Shown: one piece after another, positions 35,470-43,458 of the stretch
How the letters are laid out: each line of letters opens with the position of its first letter
Position numbering within the stretch: the stretch's first letter is position 1
NCBI GenBank assembly: GCA_021839245.1
Contig: JAKCBQ010000007.1
Location: forward strand, 1-62,356
Direction: 5' to 3'
Source of the DNA: Pseudomonadota bacterium
Lineage (GTDB): Bacteria; Pseudomonadota; Gammaproteobacteria; JAKAQQ01
DNA length: 62,356 bases
Translations under genes and position numbers: made by a program
The notes under the pieces: model-generated
What the model was told of the DNA's origin: nothing
Seen by the model: only the letters and a program-made list of their open reading frames with translations
Databases searched by the model: none

Positions 35470-35853
35470 TTGGAATGCCCCATTTTGACAGACTGGTTCC
35501 CTGACTCCCCGATCTACCTCCAGGTCCGAGAACGACTTGCCGACATGATCCTTGACAGTCCGCTCCACGACGGCGACCCCCTTCCTTCGGTCCGCACGAT
35601 CGCGAGCGACTATCGGCTCAACCCTCTGACCGTCCTCAGAGCCTTCCAGATGCTCGAGGATGAAGGGGTCATCGAAAAAAGGCGCGGCATCGGCATGTTC
35701 GTCCGCCAAGGCGGGCGTGAGCGGCTTCTCGCCCTCGAGCGTGAAGTATTCCGCACGCGTCACTGGCCCAAGATTCTCCGCACGATCAGCCGCCTCGGTC
35801 TCGACCCCACAACACTGCTCAACTCTCCTCCGAATGAGGACAAAACGCCATGA
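35470..35853 (+). CDS. GntR-family regulator, YtrA subfamily
   Basis: 127 residues. The winged helix at about 15-80 reads SPIYLQVRERLADMILDSPL, then DGDPLPSVRTIASDYRLNPL and TVLRAFQMLEDEGVIEKRRG. The short C-terminal tail (~45 residues, no ligand-binding domain) is the mark of the YtrA type, which controls adjacent ABC transporter genes. The start is TTG 35470 or TTG 35485; the second has a GGA at better spacing and fits homologues. Overlaps the ABC ATPase gene by ATGA. Confidence 0.85.
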   Translation: MECPILTDWFPDSPIYLQVRERLADMILDSPLHDGDPLPSVRTIASDYRLNPLTVLRAFQMLEDEGVIEKRRGIGMFVRQGGRERLLALEREVFRTRHWPKILRTISRLGLDPTTLLNSPPNEDKTP

Positions 35854-36722
35854 ACGATCCCATTGCCGCCGCGGGCCTTCGCAAAAACTACGGGGAGATT
35901 CGCGCTCTCGACGGAATCGATTTCCACGTTCCCCAAGGGGCTTTTGTGCTGCTTGTGGGACGCAACGGAGCCGGAAAGAGCACGTTGCTCCGCGCGCTCT
36001 CCGGCCAAACCTTCGCGGAGGGCACCCTCCTCGTCCTCGGTTCGGATCCACGACGGCATCCGGGGCAACCCAACGCCCGCCTGGCGTACAGGGGGGAACG
36101 CCCCACCCTACCTGCCCGCTTCCGCATCCGTGACGTCCTCGACCTCTACAGCCGCGTCCATCCCCGCTTCGATCGGCGTTGCGCCGAGCACCATCTTGTA
36201 CGGGCCGACATCCGAAACCTTGATCTTCGTCTGGACGCGCTCTCGCAAGGGACTCTGGCCAGAGTCGAAGCGGCGTTTCTTCTCGCCTCGGACGCTGAAT
36301 TGATCCTCCTCGACGAGCCTCTCGCCGGCCTTGATCCGCTCTACCGTGACCTTTTCTGGCGCGAGTTCCTTGCCGAGTATGTCGAAGGTCGGACGGTGGT
36401 GCTCGTGACCCACCGCCCCGAGGACGTGGCCCAGCTCTTCACCCACCTCGCCGTGTTCGACTCCGGTCGCCTGACGTTATTCGAGGAAGCCGAGCAGCTG
36501 CGTCGGCGCTATCGGGCGGTTCTCGTCTCTGCGGAGCGCAAGGCCGAGGCCGCCGCACTTCACCCTCTCTTCGTGCGTCCACATTGGGGGCGCGACATTT
36601 GCCTCTTCCGTGATCCCCCCGAGGATCTTGCGTCGCATCTGGGCGAAGAGATCCCTCTAGAAATCCCCGAGCTCGTCCAAGCCCTCATGACACCGTCTTC
36701 ATCAGCTGGAGCCCAACCATGA
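35850..36722 (+). CDS. ABC transporter ATP-binding protein (YtrB-like)
   Basis: A 290-residue ATPase with Walker A VGRNGAGKSTLL (about 35-46), a degenerate signature LSQGTLARVEAAFLLASDAE, Walker B LILLDEPLAGLDPL, and H-loop THRPEDV. The C-terminal ~80 residues form an extra domain. The signature LSQGT instead of LSGGQ is normal for this family. It pairs with the permease that follows (ATGA overlap). The substrate is unknown; YtrA-linked ABC systems respond to cell-envelope stress in several bacteria. Confidence 0.87.
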   Translation: MNDPIAAAGLRKNYGEIRALDGIDFHVPQGAFVLLVGRNGAGKSTLLRALSGQTFAEGTLLVLGSDPRRHPGQPNARLAYRGERPTLPARFRIRDVLDLYSRVHPRFDRRCAEHHLVRADIRNLDLRLDALSQGTLARVEAAFLLASDAELILLDEPLAGLDPLYRDLFWREFLAEYVEGRTVVLVTHRPEDVAQLFTHLAVFDSGRLTLFEEAEQLRRRYRAVLVSAERKAEAAALHPLFVRPHWGRDICLFRDPPEDLASHLGEEIPLEIPELVQALMTPSSSAGAQP

Positions 36723-37576
36723 ACCCTGCCCATATCGAATCGGTTCTTCTCAAAGAATTCGCCGCGAGACGTCGCAAGTTCTGGACCGTTCCCGTAATGC
36801 TCAGCTTGCTTCCGGCCTTGTTTGTGGCGTTCCTGTCCGTGGTTGGCGCGCTCGTCAACGCGGCGGGGATCCCGCTCGACTGGATCCGCGGCGTCCGCAA
36901 CATCCATTATCTCCCGATCAATTTCCACCGTCTTGACGCCATCGCAAGCGTGAGTGGAAACGCATTTAACATCGCGCTACAGATCGTCGTCCTCTTTTAC
37001 CTCTGCCGGTCGCTCCACGACAGGGATGGGCGTGACGAGGCCCTCTTCTGGAAAGGGATCGGGCTCACGCCGGGGGAGGTGATCACGGTTCGTGTGCTTC
37101 TGTGCACCGTTGTCCTCCCCCTCCTGGCCGCGGTCTTGACGGCGCTGGTCCCGACGAGCCTCGGCCTCGTCGATCTGATCGGGCAGTTCGTGACGGGGGG
37201 GGGCGCCCTTGCAAGTGCCACCAGTCTCCTCGTCGAGACCCCCACTCTCGTGCTCCTTGCCTTCACGGCGTTTCTCGCCCAAGCCCTTTGGCTTTTCCCG
37301 TTCTACAGCTATCTCCTCGTTGTCTCAGGGGCCAGCAAGGGTCGAGGGCATCCGGTCGCCTTCGCCCTGTTGGGAGGGCTGACTCTCATGATCGTGGGTG
37401 ATTTTGTGCCTCCCCTCGGTCACTGGCTTTCGCTCCTCCTGAGGGAAGACCCGTTCACATCGGTGCTCCATTTCAAGCCCCACGAGCTCCACGTCCCGAT
37501 GCTCCTCTTCAACACGGCGCTGGGGCTTGTGCTCCTCCCCCTGGCCACGCGGCTCTACGCGCGTCTGGAACACTGA
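36719..37576 (+). CDS. ABC transporter permease subunit of the YtrA-linked operon
   Basis: 285 residues with about six hydrophobic helices (for example FWTVPVMLSLLPALFVAFL, LLCTVVLPLLAAVLTALVP and [17 protein letters not shown]), and a cytoplasmic N-terminus ESVLLKEFAARRRKF, typical of ABC-2-type permeases. Overlaps the ATPase gene by ATGA. The exported or sensed substrate cannot be inferred. Confidence 0.8.
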   Translation: MNPAHIESVLLKEFAARRRKFWTVPVMLSLLPALFVAFLSVVGALVNAAGIPLDWIRGVRNIHYLPINFHRLDAIASVSGNAFNIALQIVVLFYLCRSLHDRDGRDEALFWKGIGLTPGEVITVRVLLCTVVLPLLAAVLTALVPTSLGLVDLIGQFVTGGGALASATSLLVETPTLVLLAFTAFLAQALWLFPFYSYLLVVSGASKGRGHPVAFALLGGLTLMIVGDFVPPLGHWLSLLLREDPFTSVLHFKPHELHVPMLLFNTALGLVLLPLATRLYARLEH

Positions 37577-37604
37577 CCTTCTGCATCACCCGGAGTCCCT
37601 GCCC

Positions 37605-38540
37605 ATGTCCTCTCACCACCCTTCTTCTTCCGTGCCGCCACCCGTGATTGCCCGTCGCGTTTTTGTGGCCCTCGCTCTCTGCGGGATCCTCGCGCTCGAA
37701 GCATCGGCCGTCGCGGGTGTCATCCTCAAGCGCCCGATCCCCACAACCGGTATCGACCGTCTCGTCCTGCACAACCGCGTCGGAATGATCCGGATCACGC
37801 CGGCTACAACGATAACCGCTCCCGCCGTGAAGGTCCGCGTCCGCTGTCGGCACGGATCATCCGGCTTCAGCCTCTTTGGTCTCTTCCGTTGGGGAGCAAG
37901 TTCGTGCACCCGGGTTCCTCACGGACTCAGGGTTGTCGCAGCACGGCAAGGAAGCAGCCTGCGCCTCGGTCTCGTGAACGCCGACGGTGTCGCCCCCCGT
38001 CATGTCCGTGCGGACTGGACGCTGGTCCTTCCACCGCGCTTCGGGGTACGCATCCACGATGGCGTCGGAAAGGTGCAAATTACGGGCCTGAGAGGAGGGA
38101 TTGTTCTCCACGTGGGCGTGGGTGCGGTCACGCTCAGGCGTGAGCGCACCCGTCTTCTCAAGGTGCACGACGGCGTCGGCACAATCAATGTTGAACACTT
38201 TGAACTACCGGCTGTCGCGGGGCTCGTACGCCTCCATAGCGGGGTGGGCAATGTTGTGCTTCGTCTGGCGCCGATCCCGTTTCGGCCCCACGGCCGGATC
38301 GACGTGCAGACCGGCGTGGGGCACATCGCGGTTCAGGGGCTCCCCTGCCGACTCGCCCGATTGAGAGCTCGTGCGGGTGTGGGCCACGTCAATACGTCCG
38401 CACTCCCCGCAGGGTTTCATTTCCACGGCGGGATGGTGGGAGAGGCCCTGTCCGGCGGAAGCGGCCCAGGGCTCGACGTGCGGCTCGCCAGTGGGACAGG
38501 CTTGATCAGCATTGGCTTCGCGGATCGCCACTGCCGCTGA
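37605..38540 (+). CDS. Envelope-targeted DUF4097-like beta-solenoid protein
   Basis: A 311-residue protein with one N-terminal signal/anchor helix (about 18-38, VFVALALCGILALEASAVAG). The rest repeats short beta-strand units with a recurring G-V-G core (HDGVGKVQITGLRGG, VGVGAVTLRRERT, HDGVGTINVEHF, HSGVGNVVLRLAP, QTGVGHIAVQGL), about 21-30 residues per turn. This is the pattern of DUF4097/DUF2807 'adhesin' domains. It lies 28 bp after the permease and so is in the same operon. It is probably periplasmic or surface-exposed; no enzyme motif is seen. Confidence 0.7.
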   Translation: MSSHHPSSSVPPPVIARRVFVALALCGILALEASAVAGVILKRPIPTTGIDRLVLHNRVGMIRITPATTITAPAVKVRVRCRHGSSGFSLFGLFRWGASSCTRVPHGLRVVAARQGSSLRLGLVNADGVAPRHVRADWTLVLPPRFGVRIHDGVGKVQITGLRGGIVLHVGVGAVTLRRERTRLLKVHDGVGTINVEHFELPAVAGLVRLHSGVGNVVLRLAPIPFRPHGRIDVQTGVGHIAVQGLPCRLARLRARAGVGHVNTSALPAGFHFHGGMVGEALSGGSGPGLDVRLASGTGLISIGFADRHCR

Positions 38541-38973
38541 ACGAGAAGCTCCGAGCACGAACGGTCCTCGTGCCTCTCGTCCTTGTAGAGAGGAGACCGG
38601 CCGCGTACCGTCGGCCGGGAGATCCCGGGCGTGCAACCCCGGACGAGGGTGGCGCGAATCGGGGGCTGAGCCCCCCGATCGTCACAGCTTTTTGCAGGAG
38701 GGGGGCCGACGTTCTGAGCTAACGGTGCCCCTCCTGACGGGCTGAACACGAACGCGCCACCATCGGCCCCACTCCGTTGCCGAATCTCAAAGAAATCCAG
38801 CCCGATCGTACGTTCGTCCCCGAGGCAAACCGGCGCGAACTCGCAAATCCGCGACGATAAGCCGCAAGTGCGTGCAGGACGACCACCGCGCCCGGAGGCG
38901 GCCCTACGACGCGCAGCGCGTTTCGTTTGCGCTCTTCACGTCCTCTCAGCCGTTCTCGGCGATGCGGCCGACC
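38541..38973. other. Gene-free region with one GC-rich hairpin
   Basis: No coding signal on either strand. At 38658-38679, ATCGGGGGC pairs across a short loop with GCCCCCCGAT. It could end transcription of the plus-strand operon and of the opposing permease gene, though no T-run follows. Confidence 0.45.
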
Positions 38974-40407
38974 TCAGGATGACCCCGAGCGAACAGGCGC
39001 CCCCGCCGCAAGGTGGCTGTGGCGCACGGAGTAGCCCGCATAGACGCCGAGGCCGACCGCGAGCCAGATAAAGAAGGCGTGCCACGTCAGCGCCGGGAGA
39101 TTCAGCATGAGGTAGAAGCAGATCAAGGCTCCCAACGCGGGGAAGAGGGGTGAAAACGGCGTGCGGAAGGGCCGCTCGAGCTCCGGTCGATTGGCGCGCA
39201 ACCAAATCACGCCGAGGCAGACGACCGTGAAAGCGGCGAGCGTTCCCATGTTCACAAGTTTGGCAAGATCTGTGATCGGGGTGAAGCCGGCCACGATAGC
39301 CATGAGAACACCGAGTCCCAGAATCACGGGCACCGGCGTTCCGGTCTTCGGGTGCACACGGCCAAAGACCGGGGGCAAAAGCCCGTCCCGGCCCATCGAC
39401 ATCAGAATGCGCGAGAGACCAAAATAGAGAACGAGCATCACCGTCGTGAGTCCGGCAATCGCTCCGACGGCGACCGCCGCCGCCCCCCAGTGATAGCCGA
39501 TGTGGATCAAAGCCGAAGCCACAGGGGAAGGAACGTTGAGTGTCTGGTAGGGCACGATGCCCGTGAGAAGAGCGGCGACGACCATATAAAGCAGCGTGCA
39601 GATGAACAAAGAAGCCAGGATGCCGATCGGGGCGTCCCTCTGCGGGTTCTTCGTTTCTTCAACCGCTGTCGAAACGGCATCGAACCCGATGTAGGCAAAA
39701 AAGATCAGTGAGGCTCCCTCGACCACGCCCTGCCAGCCAAAGTGGTGATTTGTCCGCGGAGGAATGAAGGGATGCCAGAGGTGAACATTAAAGTGCGGCA
39801 GCGCCAGAACAATGAAGAGCCCGAGCGCGAGGAGTTTGACCACAACCATGATCGCGTTGAATCGTGCGCTCAACTTGGCGCCAAGTGCGAGGAGAAGCGC
39901 AAGGACCAGGATGATGCCGGCCGCAAGAACGTTGAAGTCGCCGTGGCCCGCGTGGTGCGGAAGGGCCTGGAAAGGACCAGCCGTGAGAACCGCCGGGACA
40001 CGGACCCCCACGGCGCTCAGCGCATTCGTGACGTAGCCCGACCAGCCGACGGCCACGGTGCAGACCCCGACCCCGTACTCCAGGATGAGATCCCAGCCGA
40101 TGATCCAGGCGACGATCTCCCCCAGCGTGGCGTAACCGTAACTGTACGCACTGCCCGCTCCGCCGATGGTCGAGGCAAGCTCGGCGTAGGAGAGCGCCGT
40201 GAAGGCGCAGGCCACGCCCGCAAGCACGAAAGAAAGGACGATCGCTGGGCCCGCCGAAGTCGCTGCCGCCACGCCGGTGAGCACAAAGATGCCCGCACCC
40301 ACAATGCAACCGATGCCCATGAGCGTGAGGTCGACCGGGCCGAGAACTTTCTTCAGGGCAGATGGCGGAGCCACCTCCGCGATGTCTTTGCGGCGAAAGA
40401 GATTCAT
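38974..40407 (-). CDS. Cationic amino-acid transporter-type APC permease
   Basis: A 477-residue permease of the CAT group (YfnA/YkbA-like) with about twelve to fourteen helices. Helix 1 is GIGCIVGAGIFVLTGVAA; conserved later are AELASTIGGAGSAYSYGY, FFAYIGFDAVSTAVEETKNP and FGLSRILMSMGRDGLLPPVF. The family imports basic and other amino acids by proton symport. The ATG 40407 start reads MNLFRRKDIAEVAPPS, the typical lead. Upstream in-frame codons read antisense to the neighbouring hydrolase and are not used. Confidence 0.9.
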   Translation of the reverse strand: MNLFRRKDIAEVAPPSALKKVLGPVDLTLMGIGCIVGAGIFVLTGVAAATSAGPAIVLSFVLAGVACAFTALSYAELASTIGGAGSAYSYGYATLGEIVAWIIGWDLILEYGVGVCTVAVGWSGYVTNALSAVGVRVPAVLTAGPFQALPHHAGHGDFNVLAAGIILVLALLLALGAKLSARFNAIMVVVKLLALGLFIVLALPHFNVHLWHPFIPPRTNHHFGWQGVVEGASLIFFAYIGFDAVSTAVEETKNPQRDAPIGILASLFICTLLYMVVAALLTGIVPYQTLNVPSPVASALIHIGYHWGAAAVAVGAIAGLTTVMLVLYFGLSRILMSMGRDGLLPPVFGRVHPKTGTPVPVILGLGVLMAIVAGFTPITDLAKLVNMGTLAAFTVVCLGVIWLRANRPELERPFRTPFSPLFPALGALICFYLMLNLPALTWHAFFIWLAVGLGVYAGYSVRHSHLAAGAPVRSGSS

Positions 40408-40486
40408 GCAAGGACTCCAAGGCCGGGGGTCCGGCGCGACGCGTGACCCCGGCATCCTAACTGATGCCGCGCCGGCTGACAAGCCC

Positions 40487-40498
40487 GGGGGGGGGGGG
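40487..40498. repeat. Homopolymeric G12 tract between divergent genes
   Basis: Twelve consecutive G (plus strand) in the 144-bp gap between the permease (minus) and hydrolase (plus) starts. Such tracts slip during replication and can switch expression of flanking genes; it could also be an assembly weak point. Confidence 0.6.
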
Positions 40499-40551
40499 AC
40501 TGGATCCACGCGTCGACTTACAATGAGCGAGATCCGCCGGGGCTGTCCGCC

Positions 40552-41211
40552 ATGATCCGCACCGAACCCATCGTCCTCGAGGGACCTGCGGGACGCCTCG
40601 AAGCCGCTGTCACGACTCCCTCCGACCCCGTCGCCAAAGCCCTCCTCCTCCACCCTCATCCCCTTTACCAGGGCACGATGAACAACAAGGTCGTGACCAC
40701 CCTCGCTCGGGCCGCGGGCCGCCTGGGTGCCTTGAGCCTGCGCTTCAATTTCCGTGGCGTCGGCACAAGCGCGGGGCACTACGACGGCGGGCGCGGAGAA
40801 AAAGATGACGCGCGGGCCGCGGCGTCCTGGCTTCAGGCCCGCTACCCGAGCCTGCCCCTGTGGATCATGGGATTTTCCTTCGGTGCCGCTCTCGCTTTCG
40901 ATCTCGCGGCTGAGCTCCGAAGCGTTTTTCTGGTCACGGTCGCTCCTCCCGTAGCCATGATCACCAACCCTGCCGCCCCGCCCTGCCCCTGGCTCCTCAT
41001 TCAGGGGGACGCCGACGAGGTCGTCGACACCAAAGCCGTGCGTGCCTGGGCTGCGTCGATCTCCCCCCCGCCCAATCTCATCTCCGTTCCCGGAGCCAGC
41101 CATTTCTTCCACGGTCGCCTCGGAGAGATTATTGCTGCCGTCGTAGAGACAGCCCGGCATCACGGTCTCGGCCATGCACCCCCGAGGTCTGAGGGGTGGT
41201 CCACCGTATAA
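40552..41211 (+). CDS. Alpha/beta hydrolase (dienelactone hydrolase-like)
   Basis: A 219-residue alpha/beta hydrolase. The nucleophile elbow is MGFSFGAALA (Ser at about 105), the acid DADEVVD, and the His GASHFFHG. Also present is LLHPHPLYQGTMNNKVV, with the HPHP oxyanion strand typical of this small cytosolic family. The substrate is unknown. Its stop overlaps a TATAAT hexamer serving the next operon. Confidence 0.85.
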   Translation: MIRTEPIVLEGPAGRLEAAVTTPSDPVAKALLLHPHPLYQGTMNNKVVTTLARAAGRLGALSLRFNFRGVGTSAGHYDGGRGEKDDARAAASWLQARYPSLPLWIMGFSFGAALAFDLAAELRSVFLVTVAPPVAMITNPAAPPCPWLLIQGDADEVVDTKAVRAWAASISPPPNLISVPGASHFFHGRLGEIIAAVVETARHHGLGHAPPRSEGWSTV

Positions 41212-41212
41212 T
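41207..41212 (+). promoter_or_regulatory. Consensus -10 box ahead of the rhodanese-grxC-secB-gpsA operon
   Basis: TATAAT overlaps the hydrolase stop codon, 37 bp before the rhodanese GTG. The -35 region is weak. Confidence 0.4.
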
Positions 41213-41248
41213 TCCAGGCCGCTTCAGTTCCGCTCCGATTCCTTAAAC

Positions 41249-41677
41249 GTGTCTCGTCTCAGCCTGTTTGCCCGCGCCCACCCCTGGCTGCTCGCCGCCC
41301 TTGGTATCGTCCTGTTTCTTCTCGCCGCAGACGAGATCGACCGGCGCCGCCGCGGCTTCCAGCCGCTCGATCCTCACGAGACCGTGAGACGCATCAACGC
41401 TGGAGCCCTCGTCCTCGACTTACGTTCGCGCTCGGCCTACGAATCCGGGCACATTGCCCACGCTCTTCACATCCCGTCCGCCGAACTCGACGACCGGCTG
41501 CCCGGACTGCTCAAGAAATCCCCACCGGGCCTCGTTCTTTACGGGCCGGACGCCACGCGAATCGCACGACGGCTGCGCGCCCGTCATCCTGAACTCACCC
41601 TCGGCGTCCTCGTCCATGAACTTGCGGAATGGAAAGCCGAGCATCTGCCTCTCGTCCGTGGGAAAGATCCGCTTTGA
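41249..41677 (+). CDS. Membrane-anchored rhodanese-like protein (YibN type) without catalytic Cys
   Basis: 142 residues: one N-terminal membrane helix (about 10-27, HPWLLAALGIVLFLLAAD), then a rhodanese domain with LVLDLRSRSAYESGHIAHAL. The active-site loop, usually C-x-x-G-x-R/T, reads LYGPDATR with Gly99 where Cys belongs, so sulfur transfer is unlikely. It is the YibN homologue by position: rhodanese-grxC-secB-gpsA is a conserved gammaproteobacterial operon. The start is GTG 41249. Confidence 0.85.
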   Translation: MSRLSLFARAHPWLLAALGIVLFLLAADEIDRRRRGFQPLDPHETVRRINAGALVLDLRSRSAYESGHIAHALHIPSAELDDRLPGLLKKSPPGLVLYGPDATRIARRLRARHPELTLGVLVHELAEWKAEHLPLVRGKDPL

Positions 41678-41946
41678 ACACCGTGACCGCCCGCTTCACC
41701 CTCTACACCACCGTCTCCTGCCCCTACTGCCAACGAGCGAAGGATCTGCTTGACCGGCGTGGCTGGGCTTACCAGGAAATCGACCTCACCCACAACGCCG
41801 AGGCACGCGCGGCTCTTGTCGCCCGCACCGGCATGCGAACCGTGCCCCAGATCTTTCTCGATGGGACGCTCATCGGCGGATACGACGAGCTACACGAACT
41901 GGACCATTCGGGGGAACTCGCACGGCGCTTCGATGCCCCCTCCTGA
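41674..41946 (+). CDS. grxC: Glutaredoxin 3
   Basis: 90 residues with the dithiol motif CPYC (Cys16, Cys19), then GMRTVPQIFLDGTLIGGYDE carrying the cis-Pro and glutathione-binding GGxDE. It reduces disulfides and glutathione adducts. The TTG start at 41674 (GGGAAAG 7 bp upstream) makes a TTGA overlap with the rhodanese gene; GTG 41683 is an alternative. Confidence 0.95.
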   Translation: MNTVTARFTLYTTVSCPYCQRAKDLLDRRGWAYQEIDLTHNAEARAALVARTGMRTVPQIFLDGTLIGGYDELHELDHSGELARRFDAPS

Positions 41947-41972
41947 TTCTCCCTGACCACCTGGACCGACGC

Positions 41973-42452
41973 ATGAGCACAGCCAACCCCACCCCTTCCG
42001 CCAACGGCGATCTACCCGAGCGCCTGTTCGGTCTGGAGAGGATCTATCTCAAGGATTGCTCCTTCGAATCGCCCCGAGCTCCGGCCTCCCTGGCCAGCCC
42101 CCCTCCGTCGGTGGAACTCAATATCCAGAACACCGTCAACCTCGTGCCGGGCAGCGAAGACCTACGCGAGGTCGTCCTTACCCTGACCCTGACCGGCAAG
42201 GACGCCGAGGCCATCGTCTTCGTGGCCGAAGTCCAGCAGGCCGGACTTTTCCTGGTGCGCGGGTTCCCCCAGGAAGAGCTTGAGGCCATCCTCAACATCT
42301 ACGCTCCCGGGCAGCTCTACCCCTACGCCCGCGAAAGCATTTCGAACCTCGTTCTGCACGGAGGCTTCCCACCTTTTGTCCTCCAGCCCATCAATTTCGA
42401 AGACGTCTACCGCCACCGACAAGGCGCTCCCGCCAGCCCCCCCCCACTCTGA
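41973..42452 (+). CDS. secB: Protein-export chaperone SecB
   Basis: 159 residues. ERIYLKDCSFESPRAP at the N-terminus, VELNIQNTVNLV, QAGLFLVRGF, and the C-terminal LVLHGGFPPFVLQPINFEDVY are all standard SecB blocks. SecB keeps preproteins unfolded and hands them to SecA. Operon member between grxC and gpsA. Confidence 0.97.
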   Translation: MSTANPTPSANGDLPERLFGLERIYLKDCSFESPRAPASLASPPPSVELNIQNTVNLVPGSEDLREVVLTLTLTGKDAEAIVFVAEVQQAGLFLVRGFPQEELEAILNIYAPGQLYPYARESISNLVLHGGFPPFVLQPINFEDVYRHRQGAPASPPPL

Positions 42453-42459
42453 GGCGATT

Positions 42460-43458
42460 GTGAGATCACCGCGCAGAATGGCTGTTCTGGGCGCCGGTTC
42501 CTGGGGAACAGCTCTTGCGGTGCATCTGGCCTCGGGTGGACACACCACCCGTCTGTGGACCCGCCGCGGAGAGCACGCGCGACTCTGCCAAGAGCACGGT
42601 GAAAATTCGCGTTATCTACCCGGAATTCCTTGGCCTTCGGGGCTCACGATCGGAACGGACCTTGCGGAGATCGTCACCGGAGCGAACACGATCGTACTCG
42701 CTGTTCCTTCCTCCGCACTGCGCGCCACGCTCACCCGCGTCGTCCGCGACCTTCACCCCGAGGTCCCCGTCCTTCTCGCCTGCAAGGGAATCGAGTGGCC
42801 GGGAGGGGCCTTGCCGCACGAGATCGCCGCGGAAGTCCTCGGCGATTCGCACCCACTGGCTGTGTTGGCCGGGCCGAGCTTTGCGCGCGAAATGGCACGC
42901 GGCGACCCGACCGCGGTCGTCGTGGCTTCACGCGACCGGACCCGACGCACCTTCCAGAAAATCTTGCACCGCGGAACGCTCCGTGTCTACGTATCGGGGG
43001 ACGTTGTCGGAGCCGAAATCGGCGGCGCGGTCAAGAATGTCGTAGCCATCGGTGCCGGGCTCGGCGACGGCCTCGGCATGGGAGCCAACGCCCGCGCCGC
43101 ACTGATCACCCGCGGGCTGGCCGAGATCATCCGTCTCGGGACGGCGCTCGGGGGGCGGCGCGCCACCTTCATGGGGCTCTCGGGTCTGGGCGATCTCGTT
43201 CTCACCGCCACCGACGACGCCTCACGCAACCACCGGCTGGGGCGTCTCCTGGCCGGCGGGAAGTCTTTGGCCGCGGCGCAAGCCGAGATCGGGCAGACGG
43301 CCGAGGGGGTGCTGAGCAGTCGGGCCGTGAGCGAGCGGGCCGCACAGATCGGTGTGGAGATGCCGATCTGCAGCGTCGTCAACCGCATCCTGCACGAAGG
43401 GCTCGATCCGCAGCATGCGGTACAACTGTTGCTCGGGCGGGAGGCAAAACACGAGTGA
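42460..43458 (+). CDS. gpsA: NAD(P)-dependent glycerol-3-phosphate dehydrogenase
   Basis: 332 residues. The nucleotide-binding VLGAGSWGTALAVHLASGG lies near the N-terminus. It also has VLAGPSFAREMARGDPTAVV, the catalytic Lys in GAVKNVVAIGAGLGDGLGMG, and FMGLSGLGDLVLT. It makes sn-glycerol-3-phosphate for phospholipids. The start is GTG 42460, preceded closely by GAGGCG; ATG 42478 is possible. Stop overlaps pyrD by GTGA. Confidence 0.95.
   Translation: MRSPRRMAVLGAGSWGTALAVHLASGGHTTRLWTRRGEHARLCQEHGENSRYLPGIPWPSGLTIGTDLAEIVTGANTIVLAVPSSALRATLTRVVRDLHPEVPVLLACKGIEWPGGALPHEIAAEVLGDSHPLAVLAGPSFAREMARGDPTAVVVASRDRTRRTFQKILHRGTLRVYVSGDVVGAEIGGAVKNVVAIGAGLGDGLGMGANARAALITRGLAEIIRLGTALGGRRATFMGLSGLGDLVLTATDDASRNHRLGRLLAGGKSLAAAQAEIGQTAEGVLSSRAVSERAAQIGVEMPICSVVNRILHEGLDPQHAVQLLLGREAKHE

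Noticed and set aside
40502..40517. String of BamHI, MluI and SalI sites suggesting vector or primer contamination
   Set aside because: The flanking sequence runs straight into the hydrolase gene and a G-tract with no vector backbone; three sites in 16 bp of GC-rich DNA can arise by chance.
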